DNA of 64,000 bases from Epiperipatus broadwayi (GCA_028023455.1 JAQFVV010012394.1:31340885-31404884); one strand, 5' to 3'; positions 47,441 through 59,283 are shown, numbered from the stretch's first letter. Notes: generated from the sequence alone by a model not told the origin. Made by a program: numbers and translations.

Positions 47441-50400
47441 TGCAGACTAACAATTAGTCAATTATATCATTACAAACTATAATTATAATTTTCAAATTGC
47501 ACCCAAATTATTACTTAAATAATAAGTGTGATGCTCAAGGCTAAATGGATTTGTAAATTATCATGAGAAACCAGTCAACACTTAGACAAATCCAATATCA
47601 ATAATCATCAGCAACCACATCATTTATAAAATGTAGACAACTTAAATAATATACATTTATTGTTTTTTTTTTAGTTTTTCAATTTAGTCCACAAAATACT
47701 TCTTGTATAACATATATATATATATTTAACATTATTTGTCTTCCATTTGGAAAAAAAATTAAAGTCGATTAATTTGATAAGGTGTTGATTTTTATATTGA
47801 TTTTCCAATCTATTATCTTCCCACACCATTTTTATATTTTATATTTTACAATTTTCTGTTCTTGTTGTCTATTGGAGAATCTTAAATCTTGTTATACATC
47901 AGTGCATGCAGTGCCTCTACCATGGTTTTTTTTAATAATAATATTCACTATATCGTTAAAAGCAGGTCTAATCTAACTGAAGCATTGGTATGATAGTACT
48001 ATAAATCAGATATGGATAAACTCACTAATGTCACTTATATATGTTACCTATAAAATGTTTGTTTTAACACACATATATATATATGTATGTATGTAAATTC
48101 CAGCAGTATAGACCTCATACCTAAACTAATAAATATTTAAGCAACCTGTTGTCAAGGCAACAACTATAAATAGATGGAAAAAGGAAATATACTTCCAGCT
48201 CTCGTTGATCATTTTAAATAAACTATTAGTGTTAGACATAATAAGTAAAGAATTAATATTCAAACTCTATCAATAGCTTTACTCAAACTTTATATCTACT
48301 GACCAGATTAACTATATAAATATGTGTGTAATTAGTCATATAAAATATTTAGTCAAGAATGAGACTAATATTTTAACACACATAACTTGAAGATATGTAA
48401 ATTAAATAGTGAGACACCAAAAGGTTAAGCAATTTATTAAAAATCTTACATCATAAATTCATGGGATATAAATTTTTGATATGATAATCATATTGAATAG
48501 AAAGATAACTTTTAATATATATATATTATAAACAAGTGACTTTTTAATTGAACTGGATTTTAGTATCGTTATGTGAGTGTTTATACTTCTACATGTAGAA
48601 TAAATACGTATTAAGTTCAACAAACAGGTAATGCTCTAATAATTGCTTTTCTACTTATGGTGAATAAAAAGTTAAAATCCAATGATCTTAATTTTGTAAT
48701 TAAGGGGGAGAAGAGGGTAGTAAAAACATTTTCCAGTCTTTCAAAATCAAAATCCGAAGATTATATTATTATTGTTGTTACATAACTATAAAATTAAACT
48801 GAAAATTTAAGTAAAAATATTGTTTACAAAAGTATTAAGAAAATAACATGATTGCGACAAAAAAAAGTTAAAATTTTAAAGAGTATTTGGGGATTAACTC
48901 AGAAGTCATATCTAATAAATAAGAATAGATATAAATGCTATTTAAATATATATATAATATTATTTTTAGGTTTCAAGTTCTATTGCTTTGAACTTACTTT
49001 TAAAACCAAAATTAAATGTATATTCTTAAATGCATAAATCTAAGTTAGAAATTATATAAATACTGACACTTATTATACTTTATATAGTAGAGACTTTCGC
49101 TTTATTATATTTTATTTCAAGCCCTCAACCAGTTTACTTAAATCGGCGGAAATTAGTTTATGCCTTGTTAACAGTTCTATGTATGTCTAATTAGCTTAGA
49201 TAATGGTTGTCAGAGATTTGACTGGAGATTGTTAACGTTGTTTAGTGGGTGAACGATGTGCTTGTGCAATGTTTAATGTCATGTCTTCTATATGCATAGT
49301 AATTTTTTCTGCACATACAAAAATATAGAGAGAAATGATTACAAGTCTAAACGTATATGTAACTCATAGAGAATATGTTTGCTTTCTGCTCTCTAGCTAC
49401 AATATTTGGCAATTTTTTGTAATATGGGAATATAACACCATATGTTGTTTATGCATGAGGTGTGACAATTTAATTGCTGGAATGGCTTTGTAATGGCGTC
49501 CATGACCTAATTGTATCAAAATCACACAAGTATTGAACATTTATGTTGATAGAGTTGGATGTTAATTATTTTATTGAGAAGATAATAAATATTTGCACAT
49601 ACACATTGGCATAAAAATGGGTGATAGTTTGCTCAGTGAGAGAGATTTTTGGCCAAAAAAATATCAATTACTCAACTAGATCATCCTGCCTATTTAGTTG
49701 ACATAGTTCCGTGTAAATTTTGGTTATTGTCAAAATTAAAATGTGCGTGGAAAGGTGATGATTGTCTACTATAACTAACACCCAAAAAATGTGCAACAGC
49801 TGTTCAATAGTATTCCTGAAATTAAGTGCTCCCAGGAATGGAAAAGCCATTTTAATCAGGATAATAGATGCACAAGAGATTATTTTGAAGGTAACAGTTA
49901 TCCCTAGTGCAGACTTCCCCAAATATATTTTATAAAGGTGCATTAGAATTAAATTGTTACACCTCATAAATGATTGTCATTATTATCTTTAACCAGAGAG
50001 GTGAATTTTCAAATCATTTGTGATTTATTGCCAATTATTTAAATTGATTTCAATTTGTGATTAATAAAGCAGAAAATTCCATCTTGTTTTTTAAATTTTA
50101 CAAATGTAATATATATGTAAAAATAAATAATTACAGTTCCAAACATACACTGTGCATTTTCACTCCTCATGTAATTATTTTTTAAAAGGTGGCCTACCTT
50201 CTAGCTACAGTATTTGACAACTTTTTGCAATATGAAAATGACTATTCAATATCACTCTCTTTTATTAATATAAGGAATTGTCACTAATAAGTTTAGCTAG
50301 AGAGATGAATTTTTAAAAAGGACGCTAGTTTTAGTGTCAATTATTTAAATCAACTGCAATTTTTGATTAGTTAAGCAAAGAAAATTTGTTGTTTTTTAAT

Positions 50401-52410
50401 CTTTAAAATCAAAGATTCAAAAATAGTTTAAGTAAAAATAAATTATTAAAATTTTAAATGGTATATGCAACTTATGGAGAATACTTTCCAATGCCAACTA
50501 TTTTTTAAATAGTAGATCTGACTTCTGGAGTAGCATTTGACAAATAAAACTTGATTGACATAAACATTTATCTATCTGGATAAAATTCCTAATGACAAAC
50601 ATCAATATGAACAACAGATATAGTTAGCCACATTGCATATTATAAAATAGAGTTTTAATAAATTTTATATTAAGAATTCTAAATCAATTAATACACACAA
50701 AAAAAACTTTTTTTAAATTGTGGCTTACAAACATTTACATCTTATAAGTGATATTTAGGGCCTTTTGAATTCCACCATTTGTTATTGTTACGGTTGATTG
50801 AACTTTTTAAAAATGCTAAACCTTTCACTTCTGTATAAAATCTTCATTTTACACTAAAACTCAATAAACTGAACTTGATTTCTTTTAATTTACTTTTATA
50901 AATGAATAATATTGTAAAAAATCATATTTGAATTTGATAAATATTTAAAAACTTAATTGTAAATAGGAATAATGCATGTAAACATCATCATGATGTTAGT
51001 GCAAAAACTCTTTTAGAAAATGAATGAAATCTTTTTTATTTTAAGCTTTTTTAAAAAAATGTGAATTAGTAAATGTCGATTTGTGATGAATTGATCAAAT
51101 CTGCTTTAAAATCTGATATTTGCTTTATAATTATTAAAATATTTTTAAAAATTCTAACACCATGACAATTTTACCAGGTGATGCCATTATTAGATGAATT
51201 TCAATAAAATGTTGCAAAATCCATGTCATGATTGTAATTACAGTTAAGCTTATTAATTTCTTTTTATAAAATAAAACATAAATGAATAAAATTAAATTGA
51301 ATGCATGCACCCTTTTTGTTAAGTATGGAAAAATAATTAGAAGTATTTAATAAATCATTTTTATTCCAAAACTTCTTAGGAAAAATTTGACACAAGGAAG
51401 GATCAACTTCAAGTAAAAACATTTTCTTCAAAAAGAATATAGTAAAGATAATGATATTTGTTGACTGGTCATAAAATACTTATCTCTTGTGATTTTTCCC
51501 AATTAAAAACTCAATAAAAATTGTACAGCAGACTCTTAATTGTAAAAAAAATCTTAGGTTAGCATAACTTATGATAACAATAAAATAGTGATTTAAATTA
51601 ATGGCATTACCATGTTTATTCTGAGGGAATCAGCCAACAATATCAGTGAAGATGAAATTTATTTTGTCAACTTACAAACATAGAAATGTAAAATTGTTGC
51701 ATTTAATAGTAAGGAAATATTGTAGTAATATTTAAAAGGTAAGAAAGTTTAAATGATATAGTGATGCAAAATTTATATATACAAAGTTATAGATAAATAT
51801 TCTTACAACATTGCTACACAAAATCATTACAATTATATGCTATTTATTGCCTATATACAATCTCAAGTTACAAATAAAACCAATTTAAAATTAAAAGTAG
51901 AATAATTCATGTATATTGTGTTTTGAGACATATCCAATGTGGCACTTTCTACCAAAACATCAACTTTTCTATGATATACAAGAGTTCTTTTAAATACAAG
52001 AGATTTCATGTATTGAACAAAAACATAACTACATTATAAGAACTTTTTTAGAATAGTTCTATTATAAAGTATTTTAATTTTTTAACCAAAAAGAAATCAG
52101 CAACTAGTCTTGTTTTTGGAAAATAAAAATGTATCTAAAGGTTTAATTTTCAAAAGGTATGAACAAATAAAATAGAATTACCAACCTAAGTGCTTCCAAA
52201 AATATCTCCACATTATTTATTTCCATTAGTATTCCATAATAAATAAGCTCCTACTACTATAAAAAGATTATAGTTATTGTATCATCATCACTTGATATTT
52301 TATATGATCATTGCATAAATGATCATGTATGAATCCATTGTTGTTATAAGCATTCTCTAGTGCATCTTGGTATTGATGATTCTTGGTTTAGATGTTATAT
52401 ATATATATTG
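47441..52410. other. Long AT-rich stretch with one diverged duplication
   Basis: Segments around 49,380-50,105 and 50,195-50,410 share CTAGCTACARTATTTGRCAA, an AGAGAGRTGAATTTT phrase and CAATTATTTAAATYRA in the same order, so one is probably an old, internally deleted duplicate of the other. No coding domain is present. Confidence 0.5.
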
Positions 52411-52444
52411 AAACAGACAGATCGGAGAACCGATCTTCGTTTCA
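52411..52444. repeat. Two-part hairpin
   Basis: GAAAC..GTTTC encloses AGATCGG, loop AGAA, CCGATCT, a GC-rich seven-pair stem capped by a short loop in otherwise AT-rich DNA. A second hairpin (CGCAAACCA with TGGTTTGCG) lies at about 52,579-52,619. No family is recognised. Confidence 0.6.
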
Positions 52445-54600
52445 AGTGTTTTTATGTACGGTAATTCAAGCTACTGTTCGCCCGCAGTGAGGTTTTGTCT
52501 ATTTCAAATTATAATAAAATTTAGTTATATATTCTATAGTTTATAAATAAATATGTAAAGTTTCCGTATATAAATGTCGCAAACCATGAAATAATATTTG
52601 TGTGTGCGTGGTTTGCGAATTTATATCATTTAATTTAAAGTTTCAGTGCGGGCGTATTTGTTTTAAATTTTAGTTTTAAAATTGTATAAAGTCGTTTAAA
52701 AATACTGATCAAAAATCACATTCCTTTGATCATGTTTTTAATTAAAATCTAATTCACAAATGTTCAGACAATTAAGTTGTATTCAAAATTAGTAAGGAAT
52801 TTTATATGTAATTACTGTATCGATTTAAAAATAGGATATTAAATTAAAAGATTGCTAAAAACAGATAATTGATTGTTGGTCAAGCTGCATCGCTAGAGGC
52901 TAGAGAAAGTAGGCGGAGCCTAAAACAAAAACAAGTCGGAAAGGTCAGCAGTGGCAAATTCTAGAAAAAACGGACATTCTAACTTTGGGTGTTTGAGAGA
53001 GGTAGTCTCGAGACAACACAGCAGTTAATAATAATTCAAATATCTTATTAAGAAGTTTACCAGTGAATCGCCATGTTCATGGGCTAATTGCCAGGAGCTG
53101 ATCTCTGCCCGCCAATATGGATCCTCGTGCCGCTGTTTGATCATGTTTCATATACTTCAGAATTTCCAACTTCCAATCTCAAAATTTACTATGCCTTACA
53201 AATAACTTTCAAAAAGGCGCCTACGTTACAAGCCAAGCTGGATGAAGAAAAAGAGAACTTTGTTACATGAACTTTAATTTTCTTCCGTGCTTAATATTAT
53301 TAATCAAGTGAATCATATGTAAGTCTTTATATCATTTATAATGCTATTATTTAACCTGTCAGTAAATTTTCTTTTCTTTTTAACCCTCTGCTCTAGTCTT
53401 TAGAAATAATTTATAACATTTGTAATTAATCGTAATAATCATTTAAATGAATGCATTTATATTGTTTTGTGTATTGCTTATTCCATGAACAAACGATGCC
53501 AATAGTAAACTAGTGTACTATAACGATCAAGTTATTTTAAAAGTAATCCCACTTTCTGAATTAAATATTCTGTCACATTCCGAGTTGATAAATGTTAAGT
53601 CACTTTATTATTCTATGTTAAGTTGTTATAAAATTACCATCTAAGTTTCAATATTAAATATATATATAATAGTTTCAAAGTGTTACCTTAATGTTATGTA
53701 TAATATGAGAAATAATTCACTGAATAATTTGATCCTATCGTTACCGCCTGTCAACCAAGGGTTAAGAGTCCCAGAGTAAAATTAACTAATTATGTTTTTC
53801 ACCTTGTTTAATTTCGCTATTTTTATTGGGATAAGGACTAGCTGTGGCGTAGAAACAGACAAATAGTTTCCGGTTTTATATAATTTCTCTTAAAAACCGC
53901 TTCAAGTATTCGCCTTCGTCTGTGGCAGCCTTCCTTGCTGGTTGCGCGCTTCTACCATTGGGGAATGAAGCAGTTTCTTGGTAACTCTTGATCAGGGTTC
54001 AAAAGCGGTTGGCCGAACTACTTGGGGGCTTAGCCTTGTCGATATCGTTAGAGAAGTGATTACTGTAGGGCTTGAATAGGCAACCCGTTCATCTATCTTC
54101 CGCATTTATATAAAACGTACTCTTATTATAACCCTACTTTGTCGATTATATAAACACTCCTCCTTTGGCCGAGCCTTTCAAATAAAAGTAAACCTTTGAA
54201 ATATTTCCCCTAATACCTGATTCTCTTAACCACTGTCAATTATTTAACTATCTATCAGTTTTACTAAATAAATTGATGATGTAGCCGCAAGAGGATCAGG
54301 AGTAACATTATATTTATAGCTTTGTATTTTATGTTGATACATATTTACTTTCTATTTCTTATTTCCTATATTTTTGCTTCATATTTTCTTAACACTTATT
54401 TAATCTAAATTTTTTGTCCTCCCCTATTCTCCGCTATTTAGCTTCTGTCTGTATTGGCACTTAAATATCGTTACGAGCGTCCCGGCTAGAGCTAATAACC
54501 TCATTAACGTAAATTTTGTCCTGTTCTGCGGCAGAAAGGGAACGGGAAGACTGGGGGGGTTTGGGTTGAATTGGGGTTGGGATTATCAGGCGGGTTGAAC
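52445..54600. other. Higher-GC region of unknown nature
   Basis: Parts of 52,860-53,280 and 53,740-54,300 are clearly richer in GC and CpG than the rest. Seen here are TATATAAAC at about 54,147, an AATAAA at 54,180 and an inverted AACCGCTT/AAGCGGTT pair near 53,897 and 54,003. A solo LTR or a promoter/first-exon region are both conceivable, but no direct repeat, primer-binding site or coding domain was found. A 60-codon frame at 53,088-53,270 starts at TTG, directly after a stop, and is not credible as a gene. Confidence 0.3.
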
Positions 54601-54607
54601 GGGGGGG

Positions 54608-54639
<32 letters not shown>

Positions 54640-54644
<5 letters not shown>

Positions 54645-57076
54645 TCAACCATTATCAATCCACTGCAGGATGAAGGTCTCTCCAAGTTTAATCCATCTTC
54701 TCCGATCTTTAGCTTCTCTTTTCCACAACACCCCTGCACATTTTCTTATTTCATCCATCCATCTCACATATGGTCTCTTTCTGGGTCTTTTACAATCTCT
54801 TGGAATCCAGTTTAAAATTTCAATTGTCCATCTATTATCATTTCTTCTAACAATATGTCCAGCCCAACTCCATTTCAGTCTTTTAATTTTTTCAATAAGG
54901 TCAGTAACACCTGTTTGTTCTCTTACCCATACATTGCATTTTTGATCTCTTCTTGTTACTCCCAACATACATCTCTTCATACTCCTTTGAGTGGTCTGAA
55001 GTCTCTGTATTGCTCTTCTATTAAGTGTCCAAGTCTCAGATCCATAAGTAAGAACTGGTAAAACACATTTGTTAAAAACCATCCTTTTCAAACACATAGG
55101 CATATTTCCTTTTAGCATCAAGTTATTTCTACCAAAAGCACTCCAACCAAGTTTAATTCTATGATTAATTTCCTCCATTATGTTTCCATCTGTATTAATT
55201 ATCTGACCAAGGTATTTGTAACTGTTAACCTCTTCTAATTCTTCATAATCAATCTTTATTTTCATATTTTGAGCAAATCGATTAAACATTACTTTAGTCT
55301 TTTTAACATTTATCTTTAGTCCTACTTTTCTACTTTCATCTGCTAACTCCTGCAACATTTCCTGCAGTTCTGAAGCATTATTTGCAAAAACAACTACATC
55401 ATCTGCAAAATCTAAATGACTTAAATACTCTCCATTTACTTTCATTCCTTTAGTTTCCCATTTTAATCCACAAAATACTTCTTGCAGCACTGCTGTAAAA
55501 AGTTTTGGTGATATGGAGTCACCTTGTCTTACACCTCTATCAATGTTGATTTTTCCAGTATCATTATGTAATCTAATTGTTGCTGTTGCATTTTTATAAA
55601 TATTCTTTAAAATATGACAATAACCTGGATCTATACCTTGATGATCCAATGCTTTAATCACTGAAGAAATGTGTATAGAATCGAATGCCTTTTCATAATC
55701 TACAAATCCAAAACATAATGACAACTCATATTCATTTGTCCTTTCTATGACTTCTCTCAATACCTGGATATGATCTATTGTAATAAAACCACTTTTAAAT
55801 CCAGCTTGTTCTCTTGGTTGGTGGAAATCCAAAGTTCTCTGTAGACGAGTTATAATTATCTTGGTAAAAATTTTATATAAAACTGATAAAAGGCTGATAG
55901 GTCTGTAATTTCTAATATCTTCTTTATCACCTTTTTTAAATATTAATATTATTACTACATTCTTCCAATATTCCGGTATATCTTTATCATTTAGACATTT
56001 GGTATATAACTTTGCTAAAATTGTTTCTATTTCTTGACCTGCCTCTTTTAATATATCAATTATAATTCCATCATTTCCTGGATCCTTTCCTTTCTTCATA
56101 CATTCAATTGCATGTCTTACTTCTTCATTTAAAATTCTGGGCAATTCAGAAGATGTAATAGATATAGGAGGTACTTGTTCTTTATTACTATATAATTCTT
56201 GATAAAAATCTTCTACCAATTTCATGATGTCATCTCTCTTTTTAGTAATAATTCCATCTTTTTTTCTTATTGCAGATATAAATTTCCTACCAATACCAAA
56301 ATGTTGTTTAACATTCCTGAGACTTTTATTTTCTTCTACAGCTTTCCTTGCTATTTCACAGTTATACTTTCTTATATCATTTTCAACTCTTTTCCGTACC
56401 ATTTTACAAAATTCGAGATATTCAATTCTTTTTAATACATCACTTTTGTATATCTTCATATTCCTTCTTTCCTTCATAAATTCTCTACTCTCAGTAGAAA
56501 TTTTATTAGTCAATTGCTGCTTTGTTCTACTAGCTATCTTTGTTGCAGTTTTTAAAAGTGTATCAGTTATTTTCATATTAATTTCATTCAAATCTGAATG
56601 ATGTTCAAAATCTCCTAACACTTGAAACCTATTTGTAAGTTCTAATTTAAATTCATTAGAATATTCCTGAAGATTAGAAATATCAACTGTAAATATTGTT
56701 TTTCTTAATATTTTTTGTCTCTCTAGTTTTACATTAACACGTAACTTACACCTTACTAATCGATGATCACTTCCTGTGTTAAATTTATTAAGAACATTAC
56801 AATCTTGAAATATATATTTCCTGTTAGTCAAAATATAATCCAATTCTACTGTACCTTCATTTGGATGCTTCCATGTCCATTTCCTTTTAACATTTTTCTC
56901 AAAAAATGAATTCATAATATAAAGTTTTTCTTTTTCTGCAAACTCCACAAGTTTATGTCCTCTCTTATTTCTATTACCATAAGCAAAATTACCTGCAGCA
57001 ATTTCATCTTTCATTTGTCTACCAATTCTAGCATTAAAGTCTCCCATAACAATTTTAAAATGTTGTTTACTCTGAT
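54640..57076 (-). mobile_element. RTE-like non-LTR retrotransposon, young 5'-truncated copy
   Basis: The element runs from a 5' break inside the endonuclease domain at about 57,076 to a 3' end immediately after the stop codon at 54,645. There is almost no 3' untranslated region; TGATGA-like text merges into a (TA)n run. A second (TA)n run directly abuts the 5' break at about 57,077-57,094, so insertion into or next to a TA microsatellite is likely and a target-site duplication cannot be distinguished. The absence of stops over 800 codons marks it as the youngest retroelement in the window. Copies at 1.5-2.0 kb and 22.9-24.9 kb are older relatives. Confidence 0.85.
54645..57047 (-). CDS. Endonuclease/reverse transcriptase of an RTE-like retrotransposon, N-terminally truncated
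   Basis: 800 codons without interruption. Residues 1-100 are the second half of an apurinic-type endonuclease: GDFNARIG at 2-9, LDYI at 69-72 and the catalytic SDHR at 93-96. The N-terminal endonuclease half is missing, and the frame stays open about 10 codons upstream of this ATG to the truncation, so the ATG is an internal methionine. RT blocks follow: NYRPISLLSVLYKIF at 380-394, VDYEKAFDS at 449-457, RQGDSISP at 507-514, the catalytic FADD at 547-550 and KYLGQI at 611-616. The C-terminus (ETWTLNRRA at 681-689, then RRDQKCN, WAGHIVRR and the final WIDNG) matches RTE-type elements. It would act by target-primed reverse transcription in the nucleus. With half its endonuclease lost it is probably inactive, though the RT is intact by sequence. 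No host gene is nearby. Confidence 0.9.
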   Translation of the reverse strand: MGDFNARIGRQMKDEIAAGNFAYGNRNKRGHKLVEFAEKEKLYIMNSFFEKNVKRKWTWKHPNEGTVELDYILTNRKYIFQDCNVLNKFNTGSDHRLVRCKLRVNVKLERQKILRKTIFTVDISNLQEYSNEFKLELTNRFQVLGDFEHHSDLNEINMKITDTLLKTATKIASRTKQQLTNKISTESREFMKERRNMKIYKSDVLKRIEYLEFCKMVRKRVENDIRKYNCEIARKAVEENKSLRNVKQHFGIGRKFISAIRKKDGIITKKRDDIMKLVEDFYQELYSNKEQVPPISITSSELPRILNEEVRHAIECMKKGKDPGNDGIIIDILKEAGQEIETILAKLYTKCLNDKDIPEYWKNVVIILIFKKGDKEDIRNYRPISLLSVLYKIFTKIIITRLQRTLDFHQPREQAGFKSGFITIDHIQVLREVIERTNEYELSLCFGFVDYEKAFDSIHISSVIKALDHQGIDPGYCHILKNIYKNATATIRLHNDTGKINIDRGVRQGDSISPKLFTAVLQEVFCGLKWETKGMKVNGEYLSHLDFADDVVVFANNASELQEMLQELADESRKVGLKINVKKTKVMFNRFAQNMKIKIDYEELEEVNSYKYLGQIINTDGNIMEEINHRIKLGWSAFGRNNLMLKGNMPMCLKRMVFNKCVLPVLTYGSETWTLNRRAIQRLQTTQRSMKRCMLGVTRRDQKCNVWVREQTGVTDLIEKIKRLKWSWAGHIVRRNDNRWTIEILNWIPRDCKRPRKRPYVRWMDEIRKCAGVLWKREAKDRRRWIKLGETFILQWIDNG

Positions 57077-57426
57077 ATATATATATATATATATGGTAAT
57101 GGTATACATATGCTGTTACATTATTTTAAAATTAAAATAAAGGAAAAAATAAATCTTAAATAAAATTGATTTATTAAAAACTAAAAGAAAATTTAAAAAG
57201 TTATGTTTAACATATATATATATATATATATATCTCACAGATGGAAAACTATTTTCAAAAAAAGTATTTAAAAGTAAGAAATGTAAAAAAAATAATGTTC
57301 TAAAGATTAGTACTTTTAGTAAAATGTTATATAAAAGAAAATAAAAATAAATATTAATTAATTTCTATTTTAAAAATCATGTTTAATCTTATTAAATGGA
57401 AATAATTGTTTTATTAATTAAATGTA
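57077..57426. other. AT-rich spacer with two (TA)n runs
   Basis: TA microsatellites lie at about 57,077-57,094 and 57,212-57,232, the first bordering the truncated RTE copy. Nothing else was seen. Confidence 0.6.
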
Positions 57427-57600
57427 AAGCAAACTAGCCCTTGGGGCACTTAAATATTTGAAATGTCAGATTGTGAAGCAAAATGACCAATGCAAACATC
57501 AAGCTGTTCATGAGACAGAAACGAAAACATCTGGACCTTAAGAACAAATAACATCATGTTCGAGCAGTCTGTTGAATTTGTGATAAGGGGGGCCAAAAAT
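57427..57600 (+). repeat. Dispersed repeat D, copy 2
   Basis: It begins AGCCCTTGGGGCACTTAAAT and ends GTGATAAGGGGGGCC. It pairs in inverted orientation with the copy at 46,335-46,525. The ends are conserved while the middle has diverged, suggesting an old insertion family of about 170-190 bp. The termini are not inverted repeats of each other. Confidence 0.55.
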
Positions 57601-58786
57601 AATAAAAGAGAAAATTATAGTTGTTGTTTTAATCTATTAATCTTGCAGCTATATTGCAGACTCTGTGATGCAATAAAATTAGTTTCCTTTGCATACACTA
57701 GCTGAGGCCTCCTGATGACAGTTCTTGACCAAGTAAATGGCAAGTAGTGGCTTTATCTCCAAGGAGAATGGAAAATCTACAAAAGTGATCACTAGGATGG
57801 ACTTCTATCAATCTGCCAAAATCATGGGAGGTATAAATTGTGATAATCCATATGAACTTTTACAAACTTGCAAATAGTAAACTTAAATGAACTTTATCTG
57901 ACCAAGAATAGGACTTTAGATCAGTTAATCATTTTTTTTTATATTTTATTTATAATGTTTGCTAATTATTTCCATTTTTCTTTTATTTATTTTTATCTGT
58001 TAACTAATTATTAAATTTAAAGTTGGGTGTAGATGGATGCATAGATTCATTAATGTTTATCTTAGTTTAAGGGTGTTAATTTCAGACTATTTGTTTCGTA
58101 GTTAAATTGATGCTGGTAGAGGGATATATGGGTATTTATATCAATGTAATGTGAAGTGTGCTAGCATACAGAGCACTGTGCATGGCCCAGATATGTAGCC
58201 ATATTTTTGCAGTGGATGCTGATATATTTCCTGCGATATTGATCCCCTTTCGCTCTATGGGTAGGGACTATAAGATGGCAAAGACCACTCTCCCTCCATA
58301 TGAAGCATTTCTTTTTTAATGTTTTATATATATGATTCCTTCACCAGACAGATGCACATTCCTGTACTGGATGATGATCATTTCTTTTAAATAATATCAT
58401 GCTGCAGATGCACATTCCTGTCAGTGTGGTTTTATGCTAACATCTTCATATTGCATTGGTTGCATCTGTATATTAGGAAGCGAGCATTGGTTTAGCTACA
58501 AACTTTTAGCCTGAGGTTAGATGTTTTGAAAAGTTTTAATTGCATAATCTATGTAGCTTATCTATGCTCAACATTCTAAAACAAAATTATATAAACTATC
58601 TATCTGTGTGGATTTTAACTAAAGTATAAAATAATAATAACAAATTAAAGTAAGATTAATTTATTCATCAAATTCAAATTTATATATGTGCAACAACAAA
58701 TGTTTTTGTGTATTATTACTTGCAGTGGCTTATTTAATTTTTTTATTTTAATATTGAAATACATTTAATAAGTTATATATTAAATC
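57601..58786. other. No gene seen
   Basis: A duplicated phrase CAGATGCACATTCCTGT at about 58,349 and 58,405 is the only structure noticed. Confidence 0.45.
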
Positions 58787-58945
58787 TCTGCATCGCCTTG
58801 AGCTAGTGGCATGGACTAGTGATCAAAGTAGAATCTTAACAAGAAGTATCTGGCTACATTATAATTTTTCTAGGTTCGAATAGCCTAGTGGTGCCCTGTA
58901 TAGAAGATAGGGTAAAATGTCTAATTCTCCAACCGTTATAATATA
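58787..58945 (+). mobile_element. SINE family C copy
   Basis: Head CTTGAGCTAGTGGCATGGAC then TAGTGATC resembles a tRNA-type A box. AGGTTCGAATAGCCTAGTGG contains a good B box (GGTTCGAAT). The tail is GTGCCCTGTATAGAAGATAG. It is the sense-strand reference for family C in this window and abuts the hammerhead-bearing family B element. Confidence 0.7.
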
Positions 58946-58976
58946 TATATGGCAAAAGAGTTAATATATTTAACAT

Positions 58977-59283
58977 TGTAAATATAGGGGATTTGTACTC
59001 AGACTAAGCAACATTTGGTTGGCTTGAAGTCTGTCCATTAAAGTATACAGATTTGCTATCTTAATATAAATAAACTGAGCATTGATTATATATATATGTG
59101 TGTGTGTGTGTGTGAGTGATGATAATCTGGACCAACTGATGAGTGCTGGTTCAGCATGAAATATGCATATTGGTAATTGTTTATATTTTCTACATGTGTG
59201 TGGTCATATGTATCAGTAGTATGAAATAGTGTGGATACTTGAAGGTTGCTTGAAAATCTGAGTTCAAATCCCTTATATTTACA
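58977..59283 (+). mobile_element. Family B element, 307 bp, with terminal inverted repeats and a hammerhead motif
   Basis: Termini: TGTAAATATAGGGGATTTG at 58,977-58,995 and CAAATCCCTTATATTTACA at 59,265-59,283, inverted with one mismatch. The right terminus also contains GAGTTCAAATCCC, a B-box-like sequence, so a tRNA-derived origin of the end cannot be excluded. Inside: GGCTTGAAGTCTGTCCATTA and GCTATCTTAATATAAA shared with the other copies, a (TA)n(TG)n microsatellite at about 59,083-59,115, then the hammerhead core. There is no protein-coding frame. Unlike the 19 and 21 kb copies, this one is not a long palindrome; it may be the basic unit. Confidence 0.75.
59125..59177 (+). ncRNA. Hammerhead ribozyme-like motif, intact core
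   Basis: In order: CCAA (59,132-59,135), core CTGATGA (59,136-59,142), stem II GTGCTG/CAGCAT with loop GTT (six pairs, one G-T wobble next to the core), GAAA (59,158-59,161), a two-pair stem III with loop ATGC, predicted cleavage triplet ATA ending at 59,169, and TTGG (59,170-59,173) pairing with CCAA. A GGA bulge precedes an ATCT strand whose partner has decayed here but is present (AGAT) in the 19.6 kb copy. This is the type I hammerhead arrangement with minimal stem III. All core bases I can check are canonical. Self-cleavage is predicted only. Confidence 0.7.

Noticed and set aside
53740-54300. Confirmed LTR retrotransposon
   Set aside because: TATA-like and AATAAA-like signals alone are weak; no second LTR, primer-binding site, polypurine tract or gag/pol text was found.
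54571-56601. Several plus-strand frames of 61-125 codons
   Set aside because: All lie antisense to the 800-codon RTE-like frame and mirror its codons.
57709-57740. CTGATGA as a further hammerhead core
   Set aside because: No stem II hairpin and no GAAA within the required distance.
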